Shown one piece after another: positions 42,827-50,465 of a stretch of DNA of 64,000 bases (positions are counted from its first letter, which is position 1; every line of letters begins with the position of its first letter). Origin of the DNA: Eggerthellaceae bacterium (lineage in GTDB: Bacteria > Actinomycetota > Coriobacteriia > Coriobacteriales > Eggerthellaceae); assembly GCA_022791455.1 (NCBI GenBank), contig JAAVZC010000003.1, positions 1 to 64,000 of the forward strand, written 5' to 3'. Below the pieces are notes generated by a model. It worked only from the letters and a program-made list of their open reading frames with translations. It was not told the DNA's origin and searched no databases. The translations under genes were made by a program, and so were the position numbers.

Positions 42827-44458
42827 CTATTCGACGGAGAACACGACCGGGTACAGGGGCTGCCCGCCGCGGTGGGCGTCGATCTCCAAGTCCTCGAACT
42901 TGTCCTCGATGCGGGCAGTCAGCTCCTCCAGCTGTTTATCGGAGAAGTCCTCGCCGGCCAGCAGCGTGCAGGTGTCGGCGTCGTCCGCTTCCATAGCCTC
43001 CAGCAGCGCCAGCACCACATCGGACACGTCGTGGCCCACCGCTTCGATGGAGCCGTCGGCAATGCCGATGACGTCGCCATCCTTGATGGGGTTGCCGTGA
43101 GCGTCCTTCGAATCCTTGATGGCCGTGGTCACCTCGCCGGTCTTCACTTCGCCGAAGGCCTCAGTCATTTCCTCGACGTTGGTCTCAAGCGACGCGTCCT
43201 GATCCACAGCGAACAGGGCCGCAAACGCCTGGGGCACGCTCTTGGTGGGCACCACCGCGCAGGGCTTTTCCGCCAGCTCGCAAGCAGATTGGGCCGCCAT
43301 GATGATGTTGGAATTGTTCGGCAGGAAGATGATGGAGGCGGCGTTCACCTTCTCGGCCGCGTCCAGCAAATCCTTCGTCGAAGGATTCATGGTCTGCCCG
43401 CCGGACACCACCACGTCGACACCCAGGCTCTTCAGGATCTCGCCGTTGCCCTCGCCCGCGGCCACCGCCACGAACCCGAGCGGCTTCTCCTGGGCTGCCT
43501 GCTCTTCCTCCAGCTTCGCGGTGCGCTCCTCGCTCTGCAGCTGCATGTTGTGGATGAACACCTCGGAAATCTGGCCGCGCTCTAGGAAGTAGGCCAATAC
43601 CTTGTCCGGCGTGTTGGAATGCACGTGCACCTTGAACTTCGGCACGTCGCCCACGCACAACTCGCAGTCGCCCATGGTGGAGAGGAACTGCAGCGCCTCT
43701 TCGCGATCCAGCACGTCCGAGTCCACCAGGAACTCGTTGCAGTAACGGTACTTCGAGCCCTCCCAGTCGTTGATCTGCTCGATCTCGACCTTGGGAGCGG
43801 TCTCGCGAGAAAGCGCCAGCACATCGCCCAGGGTGCCGTCCTTGCCCATGAGAGCGCTGGCGAACCCGTCGAAGAAGATGGCCAGGCCGAAACCGCCGGC
43901 ATCCACCACGCCGTTTTCCTTCAGCACCGGCAGCAGATCCGGCGTGCGCTGCACCGAGGCGTAGGCCTCGTTCACGATGGCCTCCATGGCCTCGTCCACC
44001 GACAGCTTCTCGCGCGCTGCGATTTTCGCCGCCGCCGCGCTGTCGCGCAGCACGGTGAGGATGGTGCCCTCCACCGGCTTGCGCACCGCCTGGAAGGCCA
44101 CTTCCTCGGCACGAGCGAAGCATTTGGCAATCACGTCGGTATCGAGCGCCGGGGCATCCACGCTGCCCTCGCACAGGCCGCGCAGAATCTGCGAGGTGAT
44201 GACGCCGGAGTTGCCGCGCGCGCCCATGAGCGCGCCAGAGGTAATGGCCTTGCGCACCTCGTCGCCCTTCGCGCCGATGGTGAGCTTCGCCAGATTGTTG
44301 ACCACGCTCTCGATGGTGAGCGACATGTTCGTGCCGGTGTCCCCGTCGGGCACGGGGAACACGTTCAGCCGGTTCACTTCCTCCTTGCGCGAGCTCAGCT
44401 GCTTGCTAGCGGAGGCAATGGCGTTCAGCACGTCGTTGGTGGTGTACTCTTTAGACAT
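42827..44458 (-). CDS. DAK2-domain protein, FakA/YloV-like fatty acid kinase
   Basis: A 543-residue cytosolic protein with an N-terminal Dak2 domain (LNVFPVPDGDTGTNMSLTIE) and a C-terminal DegV-like/FakA region. In Firmicutes FakA phosphorylates exogenous fatty acids presented by FakB. No FakB/DegV gene is visible nearby. It follows the Asp23 gene and precedes recG, a conserved order. Confidence 0.88.
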   Translation of the reverse strand: MSKEYTTNDVLNAIASASKQLSSRKEEVNRLNVFPVPDGDTGTNMSLTIESVVNNLAKLTIGAKGDEVRKAITSGALMGARGNSGVITSQILRGLCEGSVDAPALDTDVIAKCFARAEEVAFQAVRKPVEGTILTVLRDSAAAAKIAAREKLSVDEAMEAIVNEAYASVQRTPDLLPVLKENGVVDAGGFGLAIFFDGFASALMGKDGTLGDVLALSRETAPKVEIEQINDWEGSKYRYCNEFLVDSDVLDREEALQFLSTMGDCELCVGDVPKFKVHVHSNTPDKVLAYFLERGQISEVFIHNMQLQSEERTAKLEEEQAAQEKPLGFVAVAAGEGNGEILKSLGVDVVVSGGQTMNPSTKDLLDAAEKVNAASIIFLPNNSNIIMAAQSACELAEKPCAVVPTKSVPQAFAALFAVDQDASLETNVEEMTEAFGEVKTGEVTTAIKDSKDAHGNPIKDGDVIGIADGSIEAVGHDVSDVVLALLEAMEADDADTCTLLAGEDFSDKQLEELTARIEDKFEDLEIDAHRGGQPLYPVVFSVE

Positions 44459-44520
44459 GGGAAGAATTTCTCCTTAGGGTATTCCATCGGGCCCGGGCTC
44501 CACACCGCGGCCAGATGAAC

Positions 44521-44868
44521 CTAGCGACGGATCTTGACGTCCTGCACGTGCACTTCAACAGCGGAAACGGGAACCCCGGCCTGATCTTGCAGGGCAAAAG
44601 TGACCTGGTCGATGAGGTTGCGGGAGACCGTCTGGATGTTGGTGCCGTACTCGATGATCACGTACAGGTCTACGCGAAGGCCGTCCTCGAGGCTCTTGAT
44701 GGTGACGCCGCGACGCAGGCGGGACGCCGGGAGAATCTTGGCGATGCCGTCGACGGCGTTCGGGGCGGTCATACCCACCACGCCATAGCACTCCATAGCG
44801 GCATTGCCCACAATATCGAGCAACACATCGTTGGACACATGCAGATTACCGGGAATCGTTGTGCTCAC
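44521..44868 (-). CDS. Asp23/Gls24-family protein
   Basis: A 115-residue protein with the family core (NDVLLDIVGNAAMECYGVVG; YVIIEYGTNIQTVSRNLIDQ). Members are envelope-stress or membrane-associated proteins often paired with the DAK2 gene, as here. It is divergent from rpmB. Confidence 0.9.
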   Translation of the reverse strand: MSTTIPGNLHVSNDVLLDIVGNAAMECYGVVGMTAPNAVDGIAKILPASRLRRGVTIKSLEDGLRVDLYVIIEYGTNIQTVSRNLIDQVTFALQDQAGVPVSAVEVHVQDVKIRR

Positions 44869-45023
44869 GATGACTCCTTTCGCTTATCATGTACAAGCTT
44901 CACGGCAGCACCGGGGCGCTCGCCGGAAAGCCGGCCCTCAGGCCAGCTTTTGCAGTATAGCGCATCTTGACCGCTCACCCCAGGGAAGCGCCATCCAATG
45001 GTAGCATTTTCCATAAGTTTCTC

Positions 45024-45053
45024 TTGTGGAGCCTTTCCGGGTTGTGGTATAGT
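45024..45053 (+). promoter_or_regulatory. Promoter of rpmB
   Basis: TTGTGG, an 18-bp spacer and TATAGT lie about 55 bp before the rpmB start. A possible opposing -10 (TATACT on the minus strand, 44954-44959) would serve the Asp23 gene. Confidence 0.6.
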
Positions 45054-45109
45054 ATTTAGCGCTTTTTGTCCTCAACGGGTAAAACCGATAGAAAATGGAG
45101 TTGATCGAC

Positions 45110-45301
45110 ATGTCTAAGGTATGTGAAATTTGCGGCAAGCATCCGGTGGCCGGCCGCAGCATCAGCCACTCGCACCGCGTTTCCAACCGCGTGTTCCGCC
45201 CCAACATCCAGAAGATGACCATCAAGGATTCCAAGGGCCATGTGCGCAAGGCGAACATCTGCACCACCTGCCTGAAGAGCGGCAAGGTCGAGCGCGCCTA
45301 A
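45110..45301 (+). CDS. rpmB: 50S ribosomal protein L28
   Basis: A 63-residue protein starting MSKVCEICGKHPVAGRSISH, with zinc-binding CXXC pairs (CEICG and CTTC) of the C+ type. The chosen ATG has GGAG 9 nt upstream and is preferred to one five codons earlier. Confidence 0.96.
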   Translation: MSKVCEICGKHPVAGRSISHSHRVSNRVFRPNIQKMTIKDSKGHVRKANICTTCLKSGKVERA

Positions 45302-45326
45302 GCGATTCGCTCCTTTAGATGCACGA

Positions 45327-45351
45327 AGCCCCCTCAAAGAGGGGGCTTTTT
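45327..45351 (+). terminator. Rho-independent terminator of rpmB
   Basis: AGCCCCCT and AGGGGGCT form an 8-bp stem with a short loop followed by Ts, 25 nt after the rpmB stop. Confidence 0.9.
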
Positions 45352-45367
45352 GTGGTTTGAGTGAGAT

Positions 45368-46087
45368 TTACTGAATCACCAGGAGGCGTTTGCAGTGGGG
45401 GCAGGTGCCCAGGGGCGCCTGCGACTTCAACTCGATAAGGCGACCGCCCTCGATGCGGGAGCGACACACGCCGCAGCGGTTCCCATCCAGCTGGCCGATG
45501 GCCACTCCCCCGCAACGGGCGGAGGTCTTCTCGTACAAAGACAGGATGTCCGGATTCACCAAATCGGCAATAGGCTGGCGCTGGGATTGCAGCCGCGCGA
45601 TGGCGTTTTTGAGGGAACCGCCCTGCTCGCGGAATTCCGCCACCAGGCGCGCCTCCTCAACTTCCACCTCTTCTTGGGCCAGCTGAATCTGCGCCTCCAG
45701 CTCTTCCAGCTTGGAGATCTCGCCGCGAATCTTCTCTTGTTGCTGCGCCACCGTCTCGCGGCGGCGGGTGATGCCGGCCAGCTCTTTGCTGCGCGCCTCC
45801 ACGTTACGGAAGTCACCGTGAGCCGCCTCAATAGCCGCCTGAATGCCCGCTTGCCGCTTGATGAGAGACGCATCCTCGTCGTTCACGCGGGAAAGCCGTT
45901 GCTTGGCGTCTTTCTTGTACTTGGACACCTTCGAAATCTGCCCGGTAAGGGCCTCTTTCTTCGAGCGCAGCTTCATGATCTGCTCTCGCTGCGGAAGCCC
46001 TTCGAACTCTTTGGTCTTCTGCATAATATCCAGATCGATGGTCTGAAGACTGAGTAAGGCCGCCATTTCATCGCGCTCAACCTGCAT
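45368..46087 (-). CDS. Coiled-coil protein with C4 zinc ribbon (CT398-like)
   Basis: A 239-residue protein with a long antiparallel coiled-coil hairpin (about residues 20-175) and a C-terminal C4 zinc ribbon (GNRCGVCRSRIEGGRL; GTCPHCKRLL). This architecture is common in actinobacteria next to the Nif3 gene. The start at MQVERDEMAALL has AAGGGA upstream. Confidence 0.88.
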   Translation of the reverse strand: MQVERDEMAALLSLQTIDLDIMQKTKEFEGLPQREQIMKLRSKKEALTGQISKVSKYKKDAKQRLSRVNDEDASLIKRQAGIQAAIEAAHGDFRNVEARSKELAGITRRRETVAQQQEKIRGEISKLEELEAQIQLAQEEVEVEEARLVAEFREQGGSLKNAIARLQSQRQPIADLVNPDILSLYEKTSARCGGVAIGQLDGNRCGVCRSRIEGGRLIELKSQAPLGTCPHCKRLLVIQ

Positions 46088-46200
46088 TGAGATCCCTTTC
46101 CCTTGGGTGTTGGACCGAGCGAAAGAGATCCTTCCAAGAAGGCCCCAGCTCTTTCGGGGTCTTCCCAATTATAGCGCTTTACTCCACTAATGCGGGGCAG

Positions 46201-47115
46201 CTACAGCCTGATGGTTTCGGGGAGCCACCAGTTATCTGATTGATTGAGCACCACAATGCGGTCGTCGGGCACTCCCGCCTTCAGGCACGCCTCGGCGAGG
46301 ATGGCCGTCAGCGGCAGCTCGGAGGTGTCGTGGCCCAGCTCGATGATGGACATGCCCGCCTGCGAAAGATCAAGCGCCTCGTGGTAGCGAATCTCGCCGC
46401 ACACCACGCAGTCGCAGCCCAGCTCGAGCGCCTTGCGCCCCACCGGCCCGAGCGAGCCTGTGGCAGTGACCACGCGGGTCACCTTTGCGTCCGGCGCGCC
46501 CCACACCCGCGGCTGCCGCTTGAACACAGCGGTCACCCGCGCGGCAAAGTGGGCCAAGTCCATGTCTTTGTCCTCCGGGTGCACCTCGCAGATTTGGCCA
46601 TAGCCCAGCTTCTTCCCTTCCGGAGACGGCTCGGCGAACTTGCCGGTGAAGGCAAGGTTGAGCATGTTGGGCAGCATGCGCGAGGCCTGCGGACTCACGT
46701 CGAGGGCGGTATGGAAGTCCATGAGCGCCACACGGCTACGGATGGCCTCCCAAACCCCTGCGCCGGGACACTGGGCCACCGACGCTTCCGGCGCAAACGC
46801 GTCCGGAGCCGTCAGATACGCCGGATGATGGGTGAGTAGCACGTTGGCTCCCATGGCCGCAGACTCGCGAATGGCCCCAACGGTGGGATCGAGCGCAATG
46901 GCCACTTTCTCAACCGGCAGGCCTCGCTCCCCTACCAACAGGCCAGTGCGGTCCCAATCCTCCGCCCAGGCGGCAGGGAAGGTCTTCAGCAGCTTCTCCT
47001 CAAGGGCGCCGATGGTGAGACTGGGGTGTGTTTTCGCCAGTTCGGAGGTCTGGCGCTTCGAAAGCGGGCCGGCAGCCTCTTCTTCCACTTCTTGCTTCTT
47101 CCCGAACAATGCCAT
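46201..47115 (-). CDS. Nif3-like dinuclear metal centre protein
   Basis: A 304-residue Nif3/YqfO-family protein with metal-binding histidines in LLTHHPAYLTAPDAF and ALMDFHTALDVSP and the later EIRYHEALDLS/ELGHDTSELP stretch. GTP cyclohydrolase 1 type 2 is the usual annotation; the true function is unsettled. Start chosen at the second ATG, 9 nt after AAGGAG. Confidence 0.88.
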   Translation of the reverse strand: MALFGKKQEVEEEAAGPLSKRQTSELAKTHPSLTIGALEEKLLKTFPAAWAEDWDRTGLLVGERGLPVEKVAIALDPTVGAIRESAAMGANVLLTHHPAYLTAPDAFAPEASVAQCPGAGVWEAIRSRVALMDFHTALDVSPQASRMLPNMLNLAFTGKFAEPSPEGKKLGYGQICEVHPEDKDMDLAHFAARVTAVFKRQPRVWGAPDAKVTRVVTATGSLGPVGRKALELGCDCVVCGEIRYHEALDLSQAGMSIIELGHDTSELPLTAILAEACLKAGVPDDRIVVLNQSDNWWLPETIRL

Positions 47116-47153
47116 GACGGTCATCTCCTTGAGTTTGAAACGGCAGAATTATC

Positions 47154-47969
47154 CTATTCGATGGTAATCCTCCGACGGTCTTTGGTGGAGGTCGGCACCG
47201 TTACAACACGGTAACCAGCTTCGTACAGCGCTTTGTAGCCGCGCTCGATGTCGCGCGTCACATTGGCGGGGGTGTGCGCGTCGGTGCCCACAGTTGCCGG
47301 AACGCCGGCACGGCAGAAGGCCCGTAGCAGCCCCGGCGCGGGGAACATCTCGGCGCAAGCATAATAGGCGCCCGAAGTGTTCACCTCGATCATGCGGCCG
47401 GCACTTGCCACCGCCTCGGCCATCTCCTCGTAAAAAGGCTGCAGGCCGAAGGTGGGGTAATAAGCGAACTTCTTCGGCAAGTCCGGGTGGGACATCACCG
47501 TGAAAGGCTGGGATTTGTCCGATGCCGCCTGGCACCAGAGCTCTCCGTAGCGGCGCCAGATGGCGTCCGGCGCTCCCGGCTCTTCCCAGCGGCCTCGCTG
47601 GGCCGGGTCGTCGAAGGCCCAGCCGTCGATGAAGTGAACGGACCCCAGCACAAGCGCATAACGGTCGAACATCTCCGGCGCGAGGGGGCGGTCCTCCAAA
47701 TCCCCCAGGTAGTCCAGTTCGACGCCGCAGAGCACCTCCATGGCCGGATGATCCGCAGCCGCCTGGGCAACGGCGGCATGGTATTCGTCCATGAGATCTG
47801 CCGGCACCGAGAGGTAACGATCGGGGTCGAACGCCGGCGACAGCGGGAAATGCTCCGTAAAGGCCAGGGTGGTGATGCCCGCCGCCTCGGCAACGGCGGC
47901 GTATTCCCCAATCTCCCCTTCCCCGTGACCGCACAGGCGCGAATGATTGTGAGTGTTGATCAGCTCCAT
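47154..47969 (-). CDS. PHP-domain histidinol-phosphatase-like hydrolase
   Basis: A 271-residue protein opening MELINTHNHSRLCGHGEGEI, the HxH metal motif of PHP phosphatases. Further metal ligands lie in AFTEHFPLS, ELDYLGD, MSHPDL and GTDAHTPANV. HisK/HisJ-type enzymes hydrolyse histidinol phosphate; no other his gene is nearby, so another phosphoester is possible. The start overlaps nothing and has AGGGA 5 nt ahead. Confidence 0.82.
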   Translation of the reverse strand: MELINTHNHSRLCGHGEGEIGEYAAVAEAAGITTLAFTEHFPLSPAFDPDRYLSVPADLMDEYHAAVAQAAADHPAMEVLCGVELDYLGDLEDRPLAPEMFDRYALVLGSVHFIDGWAFDDPAQRGRWEEPGAPDAIWRRYGELWCQAASDKSQPFTVMSHPDLPKKFAYYPTFGLQPFYEEMAEAVASAGRMIEVNTSGAYYACAEMFPAPGLLRAFCRAGVPATVGTDAHTPANVTRDIERGYKALYEAGYRVVTVPTSTKDRRRITIE

Positions 47970-47977
47970 GGACTTCC

Positions 47978-49183
47978 CTACCATTCCAGCACTTGCTCAG
48001 CGGCAGCAGCGAAGCGCTCCACGTCGTCGGCAGTGGTGCCGCGGCCCATCGAGATGCGCAGCGCCCCCTGGGCGTCATCGGCAGAGACCCCCATCGCCCG
48101 CAGTACATGGCTGGGCTCGAGGGACTGGGAAGAGCAGGCCGAGCCGCCGGACACGCCGAACCCCAGCATGTCGAAGCGCAGTATCATAGTCTGGCTTTCC
48201 AGACCGTCAACCAGCACGTGAACGATATTGGGCAGGTAATCCGCACTGCCGGGCTCCACCTCGACGGTGGCGCGAACGCCTTCCAGTGCGCAGAGCTTGC
48301 TGTACAGGTAGTCCCGCAGTCCCCGCAGCCGCGCTTCTTCGTCCTCCTGCACCGCCACTGCCTCCTGAGCAGCTGCGGCAAAGCCAGCCATGGCGGCAAC
48401 GTTTTGGGTGGAGCTGCGCAGCCCCGACTCCTGGCCGCCGCCCAGCATGAAGGGCGCGAAAGGCGTGCGCGCCTTCAGGTACAGACAGCCGATGCCCTTC
48501 GGCCCGCCAATTTTGTGAGCAGAGAACGAAGCAGCGTCCACCCCCAGCTCCCCCACGTTCACACGGGTCTTGCCAAGCGCCTGCACCGCGTCCGTGTGGA
48601 AGAGCGCGCCAGCGGCGTGGGCCACCGCGGCAAGCTCCTGCACGGCCATGATGGAACCCACCTCTGAATTCGCCATCTGCACGGACACCAAGGCTACATC
48701 TGGCGAAAGCGCCTCCTCCAGGGTGCGCACCTCCACAAACCCCTGGCGGTTGGGCGGCAGGTACTCCACCTGGAAGCCCTCCGCCGCGAGCGCCCGGACG
48801 GGAGCCAGGACGGCGTCGTGTTCGACGGCCGACACCAGTACTTTTACGGGAGCCGCCCCGTTGCCCGCCAAGCGCCGTTGCTCGCGGGCGGCGCGGGCCA
48901 GGCCGAACAGCGCGGAATTGTCCGCCTCGGTGGCACCGGAGGTGAAGATGATCTCCTGCGGGCGCGCGGCCCCGAGCGCCTGGCCCAGCTGCTTGCGTGC
49001 CGCTTCCATGGCCGCGAACGCCGCGCGACCCGGGCTGTTCAGGGAGTTCGCATTGCCCCCGAGCGCCAAGTTCGCCCGGCCGGGCACCAGGAAAGGTGCC
49101 ATGGCCTCTGCCGCCGCTTCCGAAAGCGGGGCGGTGGCAGCGTAGTCCAGATAGGTGTAAGTAAGGGGATCGAACTTCTTCAC
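47978..49183 (-). CDS. Cysteine desulfurase (NifS/IscS-like, class II-type loop)
   Basis: A 401-residue PLP enzyme providing sulfur for Fe-S clusters or thiolation. It opens TYLDYAATAPLSEAAAEAM and has the PLP lysine in SFSAHKIGGPKGIGCL and the catalytic cysteine in GVSGGSACSSQSLEPSHVLR. A GTG start lies 1 nt after the rpe stop; the open frame upstream is rpe sequence in another frame. No IscU or IscR is adjacent. Confidence 0.9.
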   Translation of the reverse strand: MKKFDPLTYTYLDYAATAPLSEAAAEAMAPFLVPGRANLALGGNANSLNSPGRAAFAAMEAARKQLGQALGAARPQEIIFTSGATEADNSALFGLARAAREQRRLAGNGAAPVKVLVSAVEHDAVLAPVRALAAEGFQVEYLPPNRQGFVEVRTLEEALSPDVALVSVQMANSEVGSIMAVQELAAVAHAAGALFHTDAVQALGKTRVNVGELGVDAASFSAHKIGGPKGIGCLYLKARTPFAPFMLGGGQESGLRSSTQNVAAMAGFAAAAQEAVAVQEDEEARLRGLRDYLYSKLCALEGVRATVEVEPGSADYLPNIVHVLVDGLESQTMILRFDMLGFGVSGGSACSSQSLEPSHVLRAMGVSADDAQGALRISMGRGTTADDVERFAAAAEQVLEW

Positions 49184-49184
49184 G

Positions 49185-49895
49185 CTACCGCTGCGCCCCC
49201 TGAGACTCCAGCGCGCGCAGACGGGCCGCATCGGCCACGGCACGCACCTCGCTGATGGCGGCCGCCGGGTCTTCCGCCTTGAACACGGCATTTCCGCACA
49301 CCAGCACGTCAGCGCCACCGGACGCGACAGCCGGCGCGGTTCTCACGCCAATGCCGCCATCCACCTGGATGAGCGGCGAAACCCCCATGGCCTCGCACAT
49401 CTTCGCCACTTCCGCCACCTTCTTGCCGCTGCCCTCGATGAAGCTCTGGCCGGAAAAGCCCGGCTCCACCGACATGACCAAGATCATGTCCACCAGCTCC
49501 ATCACGGGCGCCAGCGCCGAGATGTCGGTGCGCGGCTTCACGCTAACCGCCGCCTTCACGCCGCCGTTGCGGATGGTCTCGAGCGTAGTGACCAGGTGCG
49601 GCACCGAAAGCGCCTCCACATGAACCGTGATGGAGTCGGCGCCCGCATCCATGAACCAGGGCACCTGCACTTCCGGGTTGGCGATCATCAGATGCACGTC
49701 CAGCGGAATCTTCGCATAGGGCGCCAGCTGCTTCACCAGCGGAATGCCCATGGTGAGGTTGGGCACGAAATGGCCGTCCATGACATCAACGTGAATGTAA
49801 TCCGCGCCCGCCTCGGTAATGAGGTCCACCTCGTCCTTCAGGGACATGAAGTTCGCGGACAGAATGGAAGGGGCAATTTTGATCGGCTGAAACAC
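49185..49895 (-). CDS. rpe: Ribulose-phosphate 3-epimerase
   Basis: A 236-residue TIM barrel of the pentose phosphate pathway. It starts GTG then FQPIKIAPSILSANFMS. HVDVMDGHFVPNLTMGI, DVHLMIANPEVQ, MSVEPGFSGQSFI and VDGGIGVRTAPA are the expected metal and phosphate motifs. GAGG lies 7 nt ahead of the GTG. Confidence 0.95.
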   Translation of the reverse strand: MFQPIKIAPSILSANFMSLKDEVDLITEAGADYIHVDVMDGHFVPNLTMGIPLVKQLAPYAKIPLDVHLMIANPEVQVPWFMDAGADSITVHVEALSVPHLVTTLETIRNGGVKAAVSVKPRTDISALAPVMELVDMILVMSVEPGFSGQSFIEGSGKKVAEVAKMCEAMGVSPLIQVDGGIGVRTAPAVASGGADVLVCGNAVFKAEDPAAAISEVRAVADAARLRALESQGAQR

Positions 49896-49962
49896 GGGCA
49901 AGCCTCGCTTTCGAACGAATTCGCAATGAACGGTATTGTATCCCAAACCACCCATCACCTGG

Positions 49963-50445
49963 TCAGGAGCGGGTTTCCTCGATGACTTTTTTCTCGAGAA
50001 GGAGGCAGGCGGCACGCAGGCGCGCTTGTTTGTCTTCGCCGCGGGTATAGCCATCGGCCCTTACCACGCGATGAGTGGGAACGATGATGGATATAGGGCA
50101 AGCGAAGAGAGCCGTCCCCACTGAACGAGCGCTGCCTTCGGCCCCGATTGCTCTCGCAACCTCGCTCGCAGTACGGGTTTGGCCGTAGGGAATCTTCTCC
50201 GCGCTCGCCCAGACGCGTTTCTGAAACGCCGTTCCCTCGGGTGCCAGCGGCAAGTCGAACCCCTTGCGCTTTCCACTCAGATATTGAAGGATTTGCGTTG
50301 CGCAGCGATTGGTGACATCGCTCGGCTCAAATGCGCCAGGAAACTCGCGCTGCCCGAGCGCCACATTGGTCACATATTTTCCCCGCGCAGCAATCGACAA
50401 GGGCCCATAATTCGTGAAATACGTGTAATAGTTCTGCTTTGCCAT
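49963..50445 (-). CDS. Ogt/MGMT-family alkyltransferase-like protein lacking the catalytic cysteine
   Basis: A 160-residue protein with the Ogt fold signatures FQKRVWASAEKIPYGQTRTA and IIVPTHRVVRADG. The canonical active site is PCHRV; here the codon is ACT, giving Thr124, so it cannot accept an alkyl group by the usual mechanism. Alkyltransferase-like proteins with Trp or Ala at this site bind O6-alkylguanine and recruit repair instead. Thr is unusual even among those. Confidence 0.85.
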   Translation of the reverse strand: MAKQNYYTYFTNYGPLSIAARGKYVTNVALGQREFPGAFEPSDVTNRCATQILQYLSGKRKGFDLPLAPEGTAFQKRVWASAEKIPYGQTRTASEVARAIGAEGSARSVGTALFACPISIIVPTHRVVRADGYTRGEDKQARLRAACLLLEKKVIEETRS

Positions 50446-50465
50446 ACCGCGCCTTGACCCCGCGC

